This document shows, piece by piece, positions 11,902-22,849 of a DNA stretch of 64,000 nucleotides. The stretch comes from Piper betle (lineage: Eukaryota > Streptophyta > Magnoliopsida > Piperales > Piperaceae), in assembly GCA_033002965.1 (NCBI GenBank), contig JAURVB010001837.1, positions 62,001 to 126,000 on the forward strand, read 5' to 3'. A model generated the notes under the pieces. The model worked only from the letters and a program-made list of their open reading frames with translations. It was not told the DNA's origin and ran no database searches. A program made the translations under genes and the position numbers. Positions within the stretch are counted from its first letter, which is position 1. Every line of letters starts with the position of its first letter.

Positions 11902-12135
11902 ATGCCATCCATGTCGCCTCTTGCATTAATCGCGCTTCTTCTTCTACCAGCGACGCTCTGCTCGTCGTCGTTCTCGCCTGCTCCGGCGCCGGCAAGAGGC
12001 TCCGACGTCAACGTGATCCCCGACGCAACGCAGCCGTATTTCTCCCGGTCCCCTCCGGCACCGCCACAGCACACTAACGACTCACCGGTGTCGGCGTCAT
12101 CGCCATCGCCGAGCTGCCGCGCTGGCCTCCTCTAG
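11902..12135 (+). CDS. Short secreted Pro-rich (AGP-like) protein, probably truncated
   Basis: I do not recognise the exact gene. The 77-residue frame begins with a clear signal peptide (residues 1 to about 22, LALIALLLLPATLCSSS). A hydroxyproline-type stretch SPAPAPARG follows, then SPPAPP, resembling arabinogalactan or other Pro-rich cell wall proteins. A TATA box, a leader and a plausible leader intron precede the ATG, so the 5' end looks like a genuine gene. From about residue 60 the frame runs into GC-rich repeat DNA that forms the left arm of the foldback element at 12.1-13.8 kb. The end CRAGLL is probably repeat-derived, so the original C-terminus may be lost. Expression and the exact breakpoint cannot be seen from sequence. 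Confidence 0.45.
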   Translation: MPSMSPLALIALLLLPATLCSSSFSPAPAPARGSDVNVIPDATQPYFSRSPPAPPQHTNDSPVSASSPSPSCRAGLL

Positions 12136-13775
12136 CGAGTAGCTCCAGCCCCCACCTGCCCGGCTGCCCCAAGCCCCCCGTCCTCGCCAGCCGCAGGCCG
12201 CCCCTGCACCTCGCCCCGCCGCTGCCCTTGCCCCTGCCGGCCTCCCCCTTGCCCTCGTCCCCGTCTCGCGGCCGCAGCCCCTGCCCCCATCGGCTGCCGC
12301 AGCCCCCGCCCCCGTCGGTTGCCACAGCCTCCGCCCCAGCCCCGCCCTCACTCGTAGCCGATCGCCCCCCGGGTGGCACTCGGCGGTGAGGTCGCCGGCG
12401 GCTCGGGGTGGCACGATGAGAGAGAACGGGGACAGGGGAGGGTAAAATCGTAATAAAAACTTTACTCGGTCCCGACTCGAGTTAATATTACGCAAAAATA
12501 AATTAAAAAATAATTTTTTTATAATAAATACTGGATGCGATCTCACACAGAGATCGAGTCAATATTATGAGTCCGGTTTTAAAAAATAAAATAATTTTGT
12601 AATAAAAATATTATTCCGGTCACAGGCACGAGACCGGCGCCGCACATTTCCCGGCAGGCCCATCCAACTCTGAGGCGGCGACATTGTTGGCCAACGGGCT
12701 ACCAGCCGGCAAGGTCGCCGGCAGGGGGGTGACGCGCCTAAACAAATGAGGAAGAAACAGGGGTGAGTATTTTGGCAATAAAAATTTTACTCAATTGAGC
12801 TCGAGTTAATATTACAAAATAAATTTTAAAAAAATAAAATAATGTCATAAAAAAAAATTTGACTCGATCTCGACTGGAGTCAATTTAATATTATTGAATA
12901 GAATTTTAAAAAAATAATTTTGTAATAAAAACTTGACTCGAGCTCGGGATCGAGTCAATAATATGAAATAAATATAAAAAATATAAAATAATTTTGTAAT
13001 AAAAACCTGACTCGATCATGTGCGGAACCGAGTTAAGTTTTTATTACAAAATAACTTTATTACCCGAATAAAAATATTATTACGAAATAAATTTTTAAAA
13101 AAATAAAACCATTTCATAATAAAAACTTGACTTGGTCCTGTGCAAATCGAGTCAAATTTTTATTACAAAATTATTTTATATTTTTAAAATTTATTTCATA
13201 GTATTAACTCGAGTTATGACCCGGAGTCGATTCCAAGTTAAATTTTTATTATGCCATTATTTTATTTCTTTTTAAATTTATTTTGTAATAAAAATTTGCG
13301 CCCGAATGTGATCGAGTAAAATTTTTATTACCCATATTACCCCTCCCCCCTCTGTTTCCCGTGCCACCTCACCGTGGCCGACCTCGCCATCCCCGCCGAC
13401 CACCCCTCACGCCCGTCCCCGCCGACCACCCCCTCTCGCCCGTCCCCGCCCAGCTGCTACGAGCGAGGGCGGGGGCTGGGGTGGCCAGCGGGGGAGGGGC
13501 AGGGGAGGCCGGCTGGGCAGGCACGGCGGCATGGCAAGGGCAGGAGCGAGCCTGCGGGGCGGGGGCTGGGGGATGCCGGCGGGATGGGGCATGGGCGGGC
13601 CGGGTCGGGCGGCAGGGGCCGAGGGGCGGCCAGCAGGGGCGGGGCAGGGGGCAGGGGCGCGCGGCGGGGCGAGGGACGCGGGGTGGGGCAGGGGGCGGCC
13701 GGCGAGGACGGGGGCATGGGGCAGCCGACCGGCTGGGGCCGGGGTGGCTCGACGGGCATGGGGCGACGGCGAGAC
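12095..13775. mobile_element. 1.7-kb foldback element with long imperfect inverted arms
   Basis: A C-rich left arm (about 12100-12430) and a G-rich right arm (about 13340-13765) are imperfect inverted repeats. For example, CCCGCCCTCACTCGTAGC near 12342-12359 pairs with GCTACGAGCGAGGGCGGG near 13456-13473. GGGGAGGGTAA-type sequence near 12435 pairs with TTACCCCTCCCC near 13340. The AT-rich centre (12440-13330) holds about seven degenerate copies of a 70-85 base unit with TAATAAAAACTTGACTCG and CGAGTCAATATTA, themselves arranged as inverted pairs. The symmetry centre is near 12.9 kb. No transposase is present, so this is a non-autonomous or foldback-type element. Exact termini and target duplication were not found. 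Confidence 0.6.
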
Positions 13776-13825
13776 CCGGCATCTGAAAGCTAGGGGTGGG
13801 GGGTGATTGTGAGGGCTAGATTGTG

Positions 13826-13898
13826 GACCGTTGGATTCAGATCCAACGGTCTACAGTGCGCGCATATCGCTGCTACACTCGGCATTGCTGCACTGTAG
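13826..13898. repeat. Paired short palindromes at the right flank of the foldback
   Basis: GACCGTTGGAT (13826-13836) and ATCCAACGGTC (13841-13851) are an exact 11-base inverted repeat with a four-base loop. CTACAGTGC (13851-13859) pairs with GCACTGTAG (13890-13898). Such stacked hairpins are common at ends of plant DNA transposon derivatives. No partner terminus was identified. Confidence 0.55.
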
Positions 13899-13906
13899 CG
13901 CTGCCC

Positions 13907-13929
13907 TATATATATATATATATATATAT
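13907..13929. repeat. (TA)n microsatellite
   Basis: Uninterrupted TA dinucleotide run. Confidence 0.9.
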
Positions 13930-15321
13930 CTGATGTTCTCATTTAAACATCTTGTTGATCATTTTTTTTTGAGTTCTGGGATAGAAAGGTTATATAGATG
14001 TTGGAATTTGGATCATTTTTTTGGTTAATAATCTAATTGTTATTTGATTAGAATGTGAAAGCTTAATTATGTCAATTGATATATTATTTTTAGATGTGCC
14101 ATCCTTGTTTCTTCCACCTTGTGGTTGTGGGTCAAGACCAAACTTACATTTTGAGAGAAGAGTTGAAATTTAAAAATTAAACGCTGTGACAGGAATTCTT
14201 TTTTTTCCAACATAAATATTACCAAGCCAAGTTTAATCCCATGCTTTTGGTAGCAAATATATATAGTGCCCAAGTAATATTAGGTAACGCTATGATAGGA
14301 ATTATCTTTGGTATTTCCTAAGGCGAGTATAATCCCAGGCATTTTTGTCCCAAAGCTTTGTTCCAGGCATTTTGTAACAAAAAAAAAAGTACATCGTTTT
14401 GATGAAAAAAAGAGTTCACATCCCTAGTAATAACAAGTAATGGCCCAACACGTCATGGCCTTGTGTAAATATCAAATTGACTAAGATAAAAGCATAATAG
14501 GCTTATAACCCATATCATAGTATTCACCATGAAATAGTTCTAATATCATATATGATATGGCCTTAGATGCACCTTAATGATTAGTCATTCTCAAAGACTT
14601 GTTACAACACATCATATACTAGCCACCCCCTAATCTCAAATCCGATGTGGACTAATACCAGAATCACCTCAAAACTATATTCCACATCATAAGTAGGGCT
14701 GATCAAAGCTCGAATTAAATTTAATTTGGATTGGTACTCACTTGACCCAAAAAATTCGATTTAATGTTTAACTTAATGTCAAATGAGTAGAGACCGGGGC
14801 TAAGGAGTCTATTATCCAGAACTTAGGGAGGATCGTAATCATTATTCTAAGTATGAGCTTTTTAATGTCATTCCTGGTAAACCTGCACTTGAGATGATCT
14901 TAGTTTGCATACATCAGTAGTCAATCTTAATTATTGCAAAGGAAAATTGTCAAGAAGAGACTCTATGATTTGCCTTAAAACTCACACTTAAATATCCGCT
15001 TTCATTTCCGTCGAGACAGTACATGGGTGAAGGTTTTTGGCTTACATAAATTGTTAATGGCAGCCGTCTCATGAAGCTTTTTAGTGGGCAAATCGGGAAA
15101 ACCAACGTCTTCTAGAAATTAACGATTTCATGAAGGTTCATTTTTCTTGAGCAAGTCTCAAAAATCATCAAATCTATGTGATTTTTTGTGGCGTCGCTGG
15201 AATGTTTCCTATTAAAGATTGTGGTTGATCCATGTGTATGCTTCTTTTACATTTTTTTCATATTCTATCCTGAATATTATACTTATCAATTAATATTTCC
15301 TGCATGGTAAGAGATTTGCTT
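13930..15321. other. AT-rich spacer with degenerate repeats
   Basis: No gene recognised. Two related pieces share 'aacgctatgatAGGAATTatcttt' and 'gtaTAATCCCaggcattt' (about 14190-14260 and 14285-14345). They look like a degenerate MITE-type repeat of about 120 bases. The remainder is unassigned. Confidence 0.35.
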
Positions 15322-15435
15322 TAGCACCTCGATTGGTGTAAATTACTTGAATTAAAGGAGATTAACATGATTATTACAATAATTTTCTTAAACACCAATA
15401 ATTTAGGTAATTTACACCAAATCAGTCAAGTGCTA
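15322..15435. mobile_element. 114-bp MITE-like inverted repeat element
   Basis: The left end TAGCACCTCGATTGGTGTAA and the reverse complement of the right end (TAGCACTTGACTGATTTGGT...) align, followed by a matching GTAAATTAC. Arms of about 38 bases enclose a short AT-rich loop. Size and symmetry fit a MITE; the superfamily is not determined. A TA duplication is possible but not proven. Confidence 0.6.
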
Positions 15436-15634
15436 GATGCGGGCAGATTTACTCATAATACTTGATATAACAAATCCATGTCCATCCTTTCATCTTCCCT
15501 AACGCTTCTTATTCTATGCACCAGTCCCCCCAAAACAATTATCATGGAGGGAATTTTTTTTATAATTATTTGTTTCTGGTATGTACTTGTTCACTCAAAT
15601 CTCTTACTCACCCTAACCTTCTTCCCTCAACCCC

Positions 15635-15637
<3 letters not shown>

Positions 15638-15672
<35 letters not shown>
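15638..15672. repeat. (TA)n microsatellite
   Basis: About 17 TA dinucleotides without interruption. Confidence 0.9.
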
Positions 15673-15674
<2 letters not shown>

Positions 15675-15739
15675 AACAAATACCTAAAATTAGGTTGGCC
15701 GGCTTCAAATGCCATATTGAAAATGTCATGCTCACATAT

Positions 15740-16060
15740 AAAATTCATGGTTGTACATATTTTTAAGTGATTCTTGGTGTCATACCATGATCAGGCTTTT
15801 GCTTCTTTATATGATCTTTGAATGCCGAACCTTCAGTAAGTTCTTGCACAATAACTTTGTCCTCTATTATAGCACCGATAAACTACACAATAAACACAAA
15901 AATTTCTATTATTTATTAATTTAATAAGATAATAAGCAAAACACTATATAACTATATTTTTACGGTTCAATTATGCCAAAAAGTAAGTTTCTCCCATACT
16001 TCGCTAGCCTGCTAAAATATTCTCCTGTGGTACCTTCTAATTCATACTCATTTGGATAAA
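15740..16060. repeat. Dispersed AT-rich repeat, copy 1
   Basis: The segment with 'AACCTTCAGTAAGTTCTTGCACAATAACTTTGTC', 'ATTATAGCACC', 'CTACACAATAAACAC' and 'TTCAATTATGCCAAAA' matches, with many changes, a segment at 53830-54060. It also matches, more weakly, both halves of 19558-20002. No termini or coding capacity are recognised. Confidence 0.5.
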
Positions 16061-16599
16061 TACTCATTTTGCTACTTCTATGGCCTTTGTAACTGGAAAC
16101 AAAAAGAAAGGAATGCTCAATGCATAGTGCTCTAATAAAATATAAAACCAAAGGGCTCATTACTAACGCTTTGGACATGCTTAAAAGAGTATATTATTTG
16201 TACCCTCCGGAAAAATTATCCGAACATCCTTTACTGAGTTTTTCTTCTTTAAGAGTAAATTGATTTGGTTCTGATAATTAAAAGTTTTTTAATTCTAAAG
16301 TTTTTTTTCACCAAACTCTATAATTGTAAAACTGCACGTTTGAAGATACATATAAGAAACATTTTGAAAATTAGCTTGCATTAATTTTCTGATTATGCAA
16401 TTTACAAGTATGTACAGGTTAAATATATAATGCAGTAATTTTCCAAAGAGACCATCAAAATATACAATTACTCATAATTTTGATCTGTATCAATTAAACT
16501 TGTTCTAGTAAAATTTGTGTCGCTGTTTAACAATTCTTGCGGGACAAAAACGAGTATATTAATATTGTGGAACTTGGTTTTGATGTAATAATAATTTGT

Positions 16600-17830
16600 A
16601 TTGGCCTGGCTCAGGGTAGCATAATGGACCTAAATTATTTCTTTAAAATCGGTTAACGAAGTTAAAGATTTATATTTTTATTCTCAATTATAAATAGGAT
16701 ATTATCCTAGTAGGTATTAGATGTGAGACTAATTAAGAGATCTCACAAATCCACCTACCTTAAACATTCTCGTCCCTAAAATTCATACATTTGATCGTTT
16801 GCTAGCCCCAAAGCCACAACTTTCTTTAGCCCGTGACCGATAGCTTAGCCAACATCTTTAGTCCAGCCTACTGTCTAATACAGAACTAGGTTGCCCTGAT
16901 ACAATTTGTAATGACCCACCCCACTATCTAACATAGAATTGAGAGGCTCTGATACTATTTGTAACGACCCGGCTTAAAGTACAACGTAATAGGCCTAAGT
17001 CATTTCTTTAAAAATAGTTAACCAAATATAGTTTTTTTTTCACTTATAAATAGGATCTTATCCCAGTAGGCATTAAATATGAGACTAAGTTGAAGGATTT
17101 TATAAATACCTACTTAGGTAAAATCCTGTTTATAAGTAAGAATGTACTATAGATCTTTAAATTAATTAACCATTTTTGAAGAAATGACTTAGCCCATTAG
17201 GTTACACTTTAGGCTGAGCCATTACAAATAGTATCAAATCAACCTAGTTCTGTGTTAGATGGTAGGCTGGATTAATGACATTGGCTAGGCTATCAGTCAC
17301 CTGCCAAGAGAAGGTCGTGGGTTGGGACTAGCAATGGGACAAGTGTAGAAATTTTGGGGATAAAATTTCCTAAGGTGGGTGGATTGTGAGCTCCCTTAAC
17401 TTAGTCTCACATCTAATACCTATTAGGATAAAATCTTGTTTATAATTGGAATTGATTATAGATTTTTAACTTAGTTAGCCACTTTTACATAAATGACATA
17501 GTTCCATTATGTTACACTTTGAGTAGGGTAGTTACAAATAGTATCAAAGTAACTTGGTTTAATGTTAGATGGTTGGTTAGACTAATGACGTTGGCTAGGC
17601 TATCGGTCACTGGCTAAAGAAGGTTATAGGCCGAGGCTAGTAATGAGCAAAGTGTAGGAATTTTGGAGAGAAAATTTTCTAAGATGGGTAGATTGTAAGA
17701 TCTCTCAACTTAGTCCCTGAAATAAGATCATGTTTATAAGTGAAAATAAACTATAAATCTTTAACTTGGTTAACCACTTTTAAATAGACGTCTTAGCCCA
17801 TTACATTGAACTTTAGGTTGGGTTGTTACA
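16600..17830. mobile_element. Array of TRIM-type miniature LTR retrotransposon units in both orientations
   Basis: Reading +, two units occupy the right part: internal 17227-17384, LTR 17385-17536, internal 17537-17693, LTR 17694-17830. LTRs are about 137-152 bases, begin TGTGAG or TGTAAG and end GTTACA. Each is followed by AATAGTATCA..., a match to the tRNA-iMet primer site (GTATCAGAGC). The best match is in the opposite-oriented part, GCTCTGATACTATT at 16946-16959. Each LTR is preceded by a purine-rich GGTGGGTGGAT or GATGGGTAGAT. The left part (16600 to about 17100) has the same sequences inverted, so 16960-17226 forms a 267-base foldback of two head-to-head LTRs. Size, primer site and lack of coding sequence fit TRIM elements. 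The tandem LTR-internal-LTR order fits unequal recombination. Confidence 0.7.
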
Positions 17831-19150
17831 AATACAAACTCTCTAAGTGTAAACACGAGAGTCTCAAGTACCAAAACATTTGAAATCAAATTATTAAGAC
17901 AAAAAAAAGTGGAAGTATAAGGAAGTGTGACGACACCTTTGGCACGGGCTTCGACAACCAAAGATGGGTAGTCTCCTTTTGAAAAATGATCTTCTAAGTG
18001 GGAAGACTAAGGAAATATTGTGGGTAGAGTGTTGGGCAGTCGAAGAGCAGATGGGCAAACCCAAGGCTAACGTGGAGAACTTCGGCAGAGTTTCTGTAAA
18101 TGTTTGGCAAATGATCTTTCAAGTGGGAAGAATGAGAGATGAAGCTGTGTAAGATTTCGGCAAAGGCATCGATAACCGATTGCTATATCGGTTGATTAGA
18201 GTAGTTTTGGGAAACTCAAGGTGGAGATTTTGACAAACGTCTTTGGCAACCAAAAGGGAATCGGTGCGTTGCTGGTACTTGGTAGTACACTTACTCAACC
18301 AAATTTAATATACTTGAAAACGTTTTAAAAATTAGGTTGCCATTACCTTGTGAAAGTTTCTCATGTTTTTTTTTAATTTTGTGAAGCAAAGAAAGAGCAT
18401 TATTATTTAGTTCATTATATTTGGTAGAAGAATGATATAAGCACTAAAAAATTTCATGCACAAGTCTATAAATTTCTAAAAATTTCATGCTCCCAGCACA
18501 AAGTCTAAACAATTCAAAAAAAAAAAACCTAGTGATCAAACAAATTAGAAGAATTAATATAAAATGAAAGATATATAACATTCATGATAGTTGCATATAT
18601 AAAATCAGAAATGAATTAAATAGAAACAAATTAAAGTTTTAACCACAAGTTCTATACAATGGCCAAAAAAAACCAATTATAATGCACAATACTCACACAA
18701 AGATTCAGTAATAGGCATCATATGTGTATATTCATTGAAAGTAGAATCTGATCCCAAAAATGCAAATAACGCTAAAAGCTAAAATAGGTGTCGAATACAA
18801 ACCCTAAACAATGAACAATAAATCCAACTAAAAAGAGGTATTAATCTAATAAATAGGTAGCATGCAGGTTAAAATGCTGACAACATAACCTTCATGTTTG
18901 TGAGAAACAAAGACAGCTTCAACCACAAACTCTAATGTAAGTGCACAAAAACCCGAACTCCATCAAACTAAAATCACACAAATTAAGACTACAACCATAC
19001 GAGATAAAAAGGAAAACTATTTTTAATATTAAAAATAGAATTTATGAACAAATGGAAAAAGGCTTACATATGCATCACTCTAATAGGAAATATACAACAA
19101 AATACAACATACATTTAATGATTTTGAAAAGTGTTAAAAAAATATTAAAT
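17831..19150. other. AT-rich spacer, no gene recognised
   Basis: A near-repeated phrase occurs ('cttctaagtgggaagactaagg' near 17990 and 'tttcaagtgggaagaatgagag' near 18115), as do two 'ggcaaaggcatcg/ttggcaaccaa' pieces. These suggest degraded tandem repeats. No protein family was recognised in any frame. Confidence 0.3.
18475..18610 (+). repeat. Direct repeat pair with 20740-20870
   Basis: 'CCAGCACAAAGTCTAAACAATT...CCTAGTGATCAAACAAATTA' with a following 'AATTAATATAAAATGAAA' recurs at 20740-20870 with few changes, about 2.26 kb away. The flanks at 18290-18350 and 20265-20335 (ACTAAATTTAATAcacTT... TTACCTT) also match. This implies an old larger duplication or two copies of one element. Confidence 0.55.
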
Positions 19151-19189
19151 GAATTGTGAGCATTAGATATCTAAAGCAGACTTTTAATG

Positions 19190-21780
19190 AAGTCAAATGG
19201 GACAACGCTACTGGATGTCATTTTAAATACCATAATGACGATCAAAATAAGCACTTTAATAGAGGTTATTGGTGTAACTTAAAATACTATTTAATCTCAA
19301 AAGTGAACGTTATTTAAAGTATTTAAAATGACTTTAAGCAACACTTAAATACTTTACACATGTTTATCCGGTTTATAAAGTCGTTTAAAATTTTAATTTT
19401 GTTTAAGAAAAAGGAGAAACTCTACCTCCTATATCGTGGCCGATATCTCTCTCACTATTGCCATCTACCCCCTCCACTCACCCTACTCCTCTCTCATCAT
19501 CACATTATATTTTATTATGTCATATATTTTTAATTAAACATTCTTAAATGAATTCTTCTATAATAGCTTCATCCTCTATAATTGCTTTTATAAATTAATA
19601 AGTAAATAACAACACTTTCCATCATTTAATAATTTAAATAAGATATTAAAAAAAGGAATAATTTTAAGTTATCATTTTCCCTTTATTATGTTCTCATGCT
19701 TCAACTCTCAAACTCTATATTTATCTTAAACCTTTATGACTCATGTGAACTAATGGAAAAGTACTTCACTTGGATAATAGCTTTATCTTTATAATTGCTT
19801 TTATAAATTAATAAACACACAAAAAACTTTTATCATTTAATAATTTAAATAAGATATTAAACAAAAGAATAATTTTAAGTTATTGTTTTACCTCTACTAT
19901 ATATTTTCATACTTTAAATGTAATAAAACAAAGACTCTTCTCTTAAACTCTATCTTTATCTTAAACCTTTATAACTCATGTGAAGTACTGGAAAAGTACT
20001 TCAATGTATACTTATATTGTCATAACTAAAATCAAATTAAGACGTAAGAATCTTATAAAAACAAAGTGTAGAAGTTCTAATTCGAAGACATTTCTAGAGC
20101 ATCCCTCACGATTTTTCAATTTTCAAAATATATTAACCTTGTCAATCAATTACAAATGAAGCTTCCAATCGAAATTATGTTTTTTCTGCAAATGAACGTG
20201 TTTGCCAAATTCTTAAAATTAAATTAAACTATCACTAAGGTTGATTATTTATTCATAAATTTAAGTAGGTACTTAACTTAATTAACTAAATTTAATACAC
20301 TTAAAAATATTTTGAAAATTATGTCATTACCTTAGTTCAAGTCACTTAAACATTATTATGCACTTTAGTACACTTGTTAGAAAATATAAGCACATAATAA
20401 ATTTAAATTAAAAAAAGTTTTAAAAGTCAACCATCAACCGTCTATACATACACAAATTTCTAATTACGTGAATTAATTAAACTTATGCTCATTGTTTTGC
20501 AATTATTATAGGACAAATCACTTCGAGCACATTGATATCACACTCTAAATTCTAACGACATTATCAAAAATTGTCTTATAATCATCTAAAAGAAAGATCT
20601 ACAAAATCTTAACTAAGAGGTACAAAATAATAAAGATCATATCAAACAATTATAATTATTAACTTTTATCATCAAAATGGAAGAGCACAACATCCTAGAG
20701 CTAAAAAGCAGACACACTCATAAATTACTAAAGAATTTAAGTTCCAGCACAAAGCCTAAACAATTTTAAAAAAATCTAATGAAACCTAGTGATCAAACAA
20801 ATTAAAAGAATTAATATAAAATGAAATATATACATTCATGGTAGTTGCATTTGTAAAATAAGAAATAGTATAACATGCATGTTAATTCTGGAGATTTGAG
20901 GAGATTTAGATAACAACAAGAATGTTAATTGAATTGTTACAGAAAATTAGTACCGCCCACATATCAACACAAGTTTCTTTGTACAATCATACATGTATGT
21001 TAATTGAATTACTTCGCACGTTGAAGATTGCGGTGAGAAATGAGGTAAACCCCTAACCAAGTCTTCTGACTTTACTTCATTAATTTTAATAGTTTTGTTT
21101 TGTTTTTTTTAGGCGTTGTTTGTATGATTGGAATGTGATTACTGATTACGATGTTAGCCTGGGATTTCGGTTAGGATACATGCGGATACTTGTCTTCAAT
21201 AACTCACTGAGCAGTATCATTGACTTCATCAACTATTGAGGTTGCATCGAGCTGAATTAGATACGCAACTGTCCATTATAAACAGGAAATTGAAACTATG
21301 AAACTAGACATAAACTGATTTAAATACTACCAATGAAAATGTTGCGCTCTTCTTGTCTCAGATTGGGTGTTCTCTACCATCTTAGTGACAAAAAAAACTT
21401 GTAATCTTTTAAATAATATAATAAGTAAATTTGTATGATGACTTTATATTATGTTTATGTATCTTAATTATGAAACTATTTTTAATTTTTATGAGTATTT
21501 TTAGTTTAATTATTTTATTTGTTATATTATTTAATTTTAATTAATTTAGTACAAAAACATCAGTTAATCTTTTTAAGGAATGCCAAAAATGGCGTCGCTT
21601 AAAACACTCTAAGTGGCGCCATTAAAGTATTTTAAGCTACCTAAGTGACATTAGTCTTAGGTGTCACACAAAGCTTTTATGATACTTAAATAAGCGACTG
21701 CTGCCATGGGCATCGCTTAAAATTAAATCAATGTCATTTGAATCTTAAACGACGCCCATGGGCATTGTTTATTTCTTGTT
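19190..21780. mobile_element. Possible old DNA transposon with repeated subterminal motifs
   Basis: The right side (21580-21780) contains several copies, in both orientations, of GCGTCGCTTAAAA-like and CCATGGGCATCG-like motifs. The left side (19195-19330) has weaker inverted counterparts around 'aaaTGACtttaAGC' and 'acttaaAATAC'. Subterminal motif clusters at both ends are typical of CACTA-like elements. No terminal CACTA, target duplication or transposase is visible, so this is tentative. Confidence 0.2.
19558..20002 (+). repeat. Two-copy direct tandem repeat, about 214-bp offset
   Basis: 'TAATAGCTTCATCCTCTATAATTGCTTTTATAAATTAATA' at 19561 recurs at 19775. The sequences continue in parallel through 'CATTTAATAATTTAAATAAGATATTAAA' to 'CTTAAACCTTTATgACTCATGTGAA' and 'GGAAAAGTACTTCA'. 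The unit is related to the repeats at 15740-16060 and 53830-54060. Confidence 0.65.
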
Positions 21781-22150
21781 TCCTTGGACTAAAAAGTAAA
21801 CCTTGGTGTGAGCTTTAATTTCTGGAAGCCCTTCGTCTTCGTTCCTCTGGTTCGTCTGCTAGAAAGGCTTTGAGAGATGGCCATTATTATCTATTTATGC
21901 AAACCAAAACCTCCAACGATGTGTTGCTTACCACTTATCGTATGGGAAAAGAATGTTTAAGAGCGAGTTTAAGGCAAATCATGGAACCGTAAATTTTGGA
22001 CTATGTTTTAAAAAGTTTGGTTAGTTCAGTTATTTTGATTAATTTTGATTTAGTTTTGGTTTTGAACAGAAATATCGATACAGGTATTGATTTATTTACT
22101 GCCCTACCAAAAACCCAACCAAACTATTTTAAAGCCAAAATAAATTATTA
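20003..22150. other. AT-rich intergenic stretch
   Basis: No gene recognised. It includes the second copy of the 18.5-kb direct repeat (20740-20870). A patch at 22010-22140 rich in 'GGTTTTGGTTTTGAAC' / 'CCAAACTATTTTAAAGCC' resembles inverted-repeat MITE remnants. Confidence 0.3.
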
Positions 22151-22164
22151 ATTTGGGTTTGATT

Positions 22165-22658
22165 TAGGGGTGTAAACAAGTAAAACCTATTCGCATTTTA
22201 TGTTCGGCTCAATTCGGCTTGAACCCGTGCTCATTAATTTTGTATTTGAAAAAATACTCGGTTTAAAATGGGTAACTCGTTAAACAACAAATAGAACTTG
22301 AACTAGAAAATGTTTGGCTCGAAACTCGAGCTCGATATGTTTAAATTTGAAAAATACTCGGTTCGTCAATATTATTGAGGTCATATTAAACTTATATAGT
22401 ATTGACAAAAAAATTTTAATCTTATATAAGCCGAGCACAAACAAAACACAAACATTCGCTTGGCTCGAGTTCGACTTGAAAATATAACAAACCAAATATA
22501 AACTAAGCCCAAATACTATGAATTTTAGACAAGTTTGGTTTGATTTATAATACATTAAAGATCATCAAACTTTTAAATAAGCTCAAACATGCTTGTCAAA
22601 AATCACATCGAATTCAAAAATAACTCTGTTAGGCTTGGTTCAGCTCATTTACACTCTA
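22165..22658 (+). mobile_element. hAT-like non-autonomous element (TAGGGGTGTAAA family), copy 1
   Basis: It starts TAGGGGTGTAAACAAG and ends CTCATTTACACTCTA, an inverted-repeat pair. Flanking octamers GTTTGATT (22157-22164) and ATTTGATC (22659-22666) match in six of eight positions, consistent with an aged 8-bp hAT target duplication. The interior has many CGGCTCGA/CTCGAGCT pieces and no transposase. Its copy at 33567-34055 is in inverted orientation. Confidence 0.7.
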
Positions 22659-22849
22659 ATTTGATCCAATTTGGTTCACCTCAGCTTATAAACAGAATGA
22701 ATCAAAAACAAAAGAGAATAAAAGCCATCAAGACCAGCACTTGTTACTTTAATTCCAACCCTTCAAAACTCCCTTTAAGCCATCAAGACCAGAACTTGTT
22801 ACGTGGAATCTCAACCATTAAAAAAACCACTTTCTCCCATGTTTGTTTT

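Noticed and set aside
13361..13806. Long overlapping frames on both strands, up to 141 codons
   Set aside because: GC-rich foldback arm with few stop codons by composition; Gly/Pro/Arg-rich translations without family signal.
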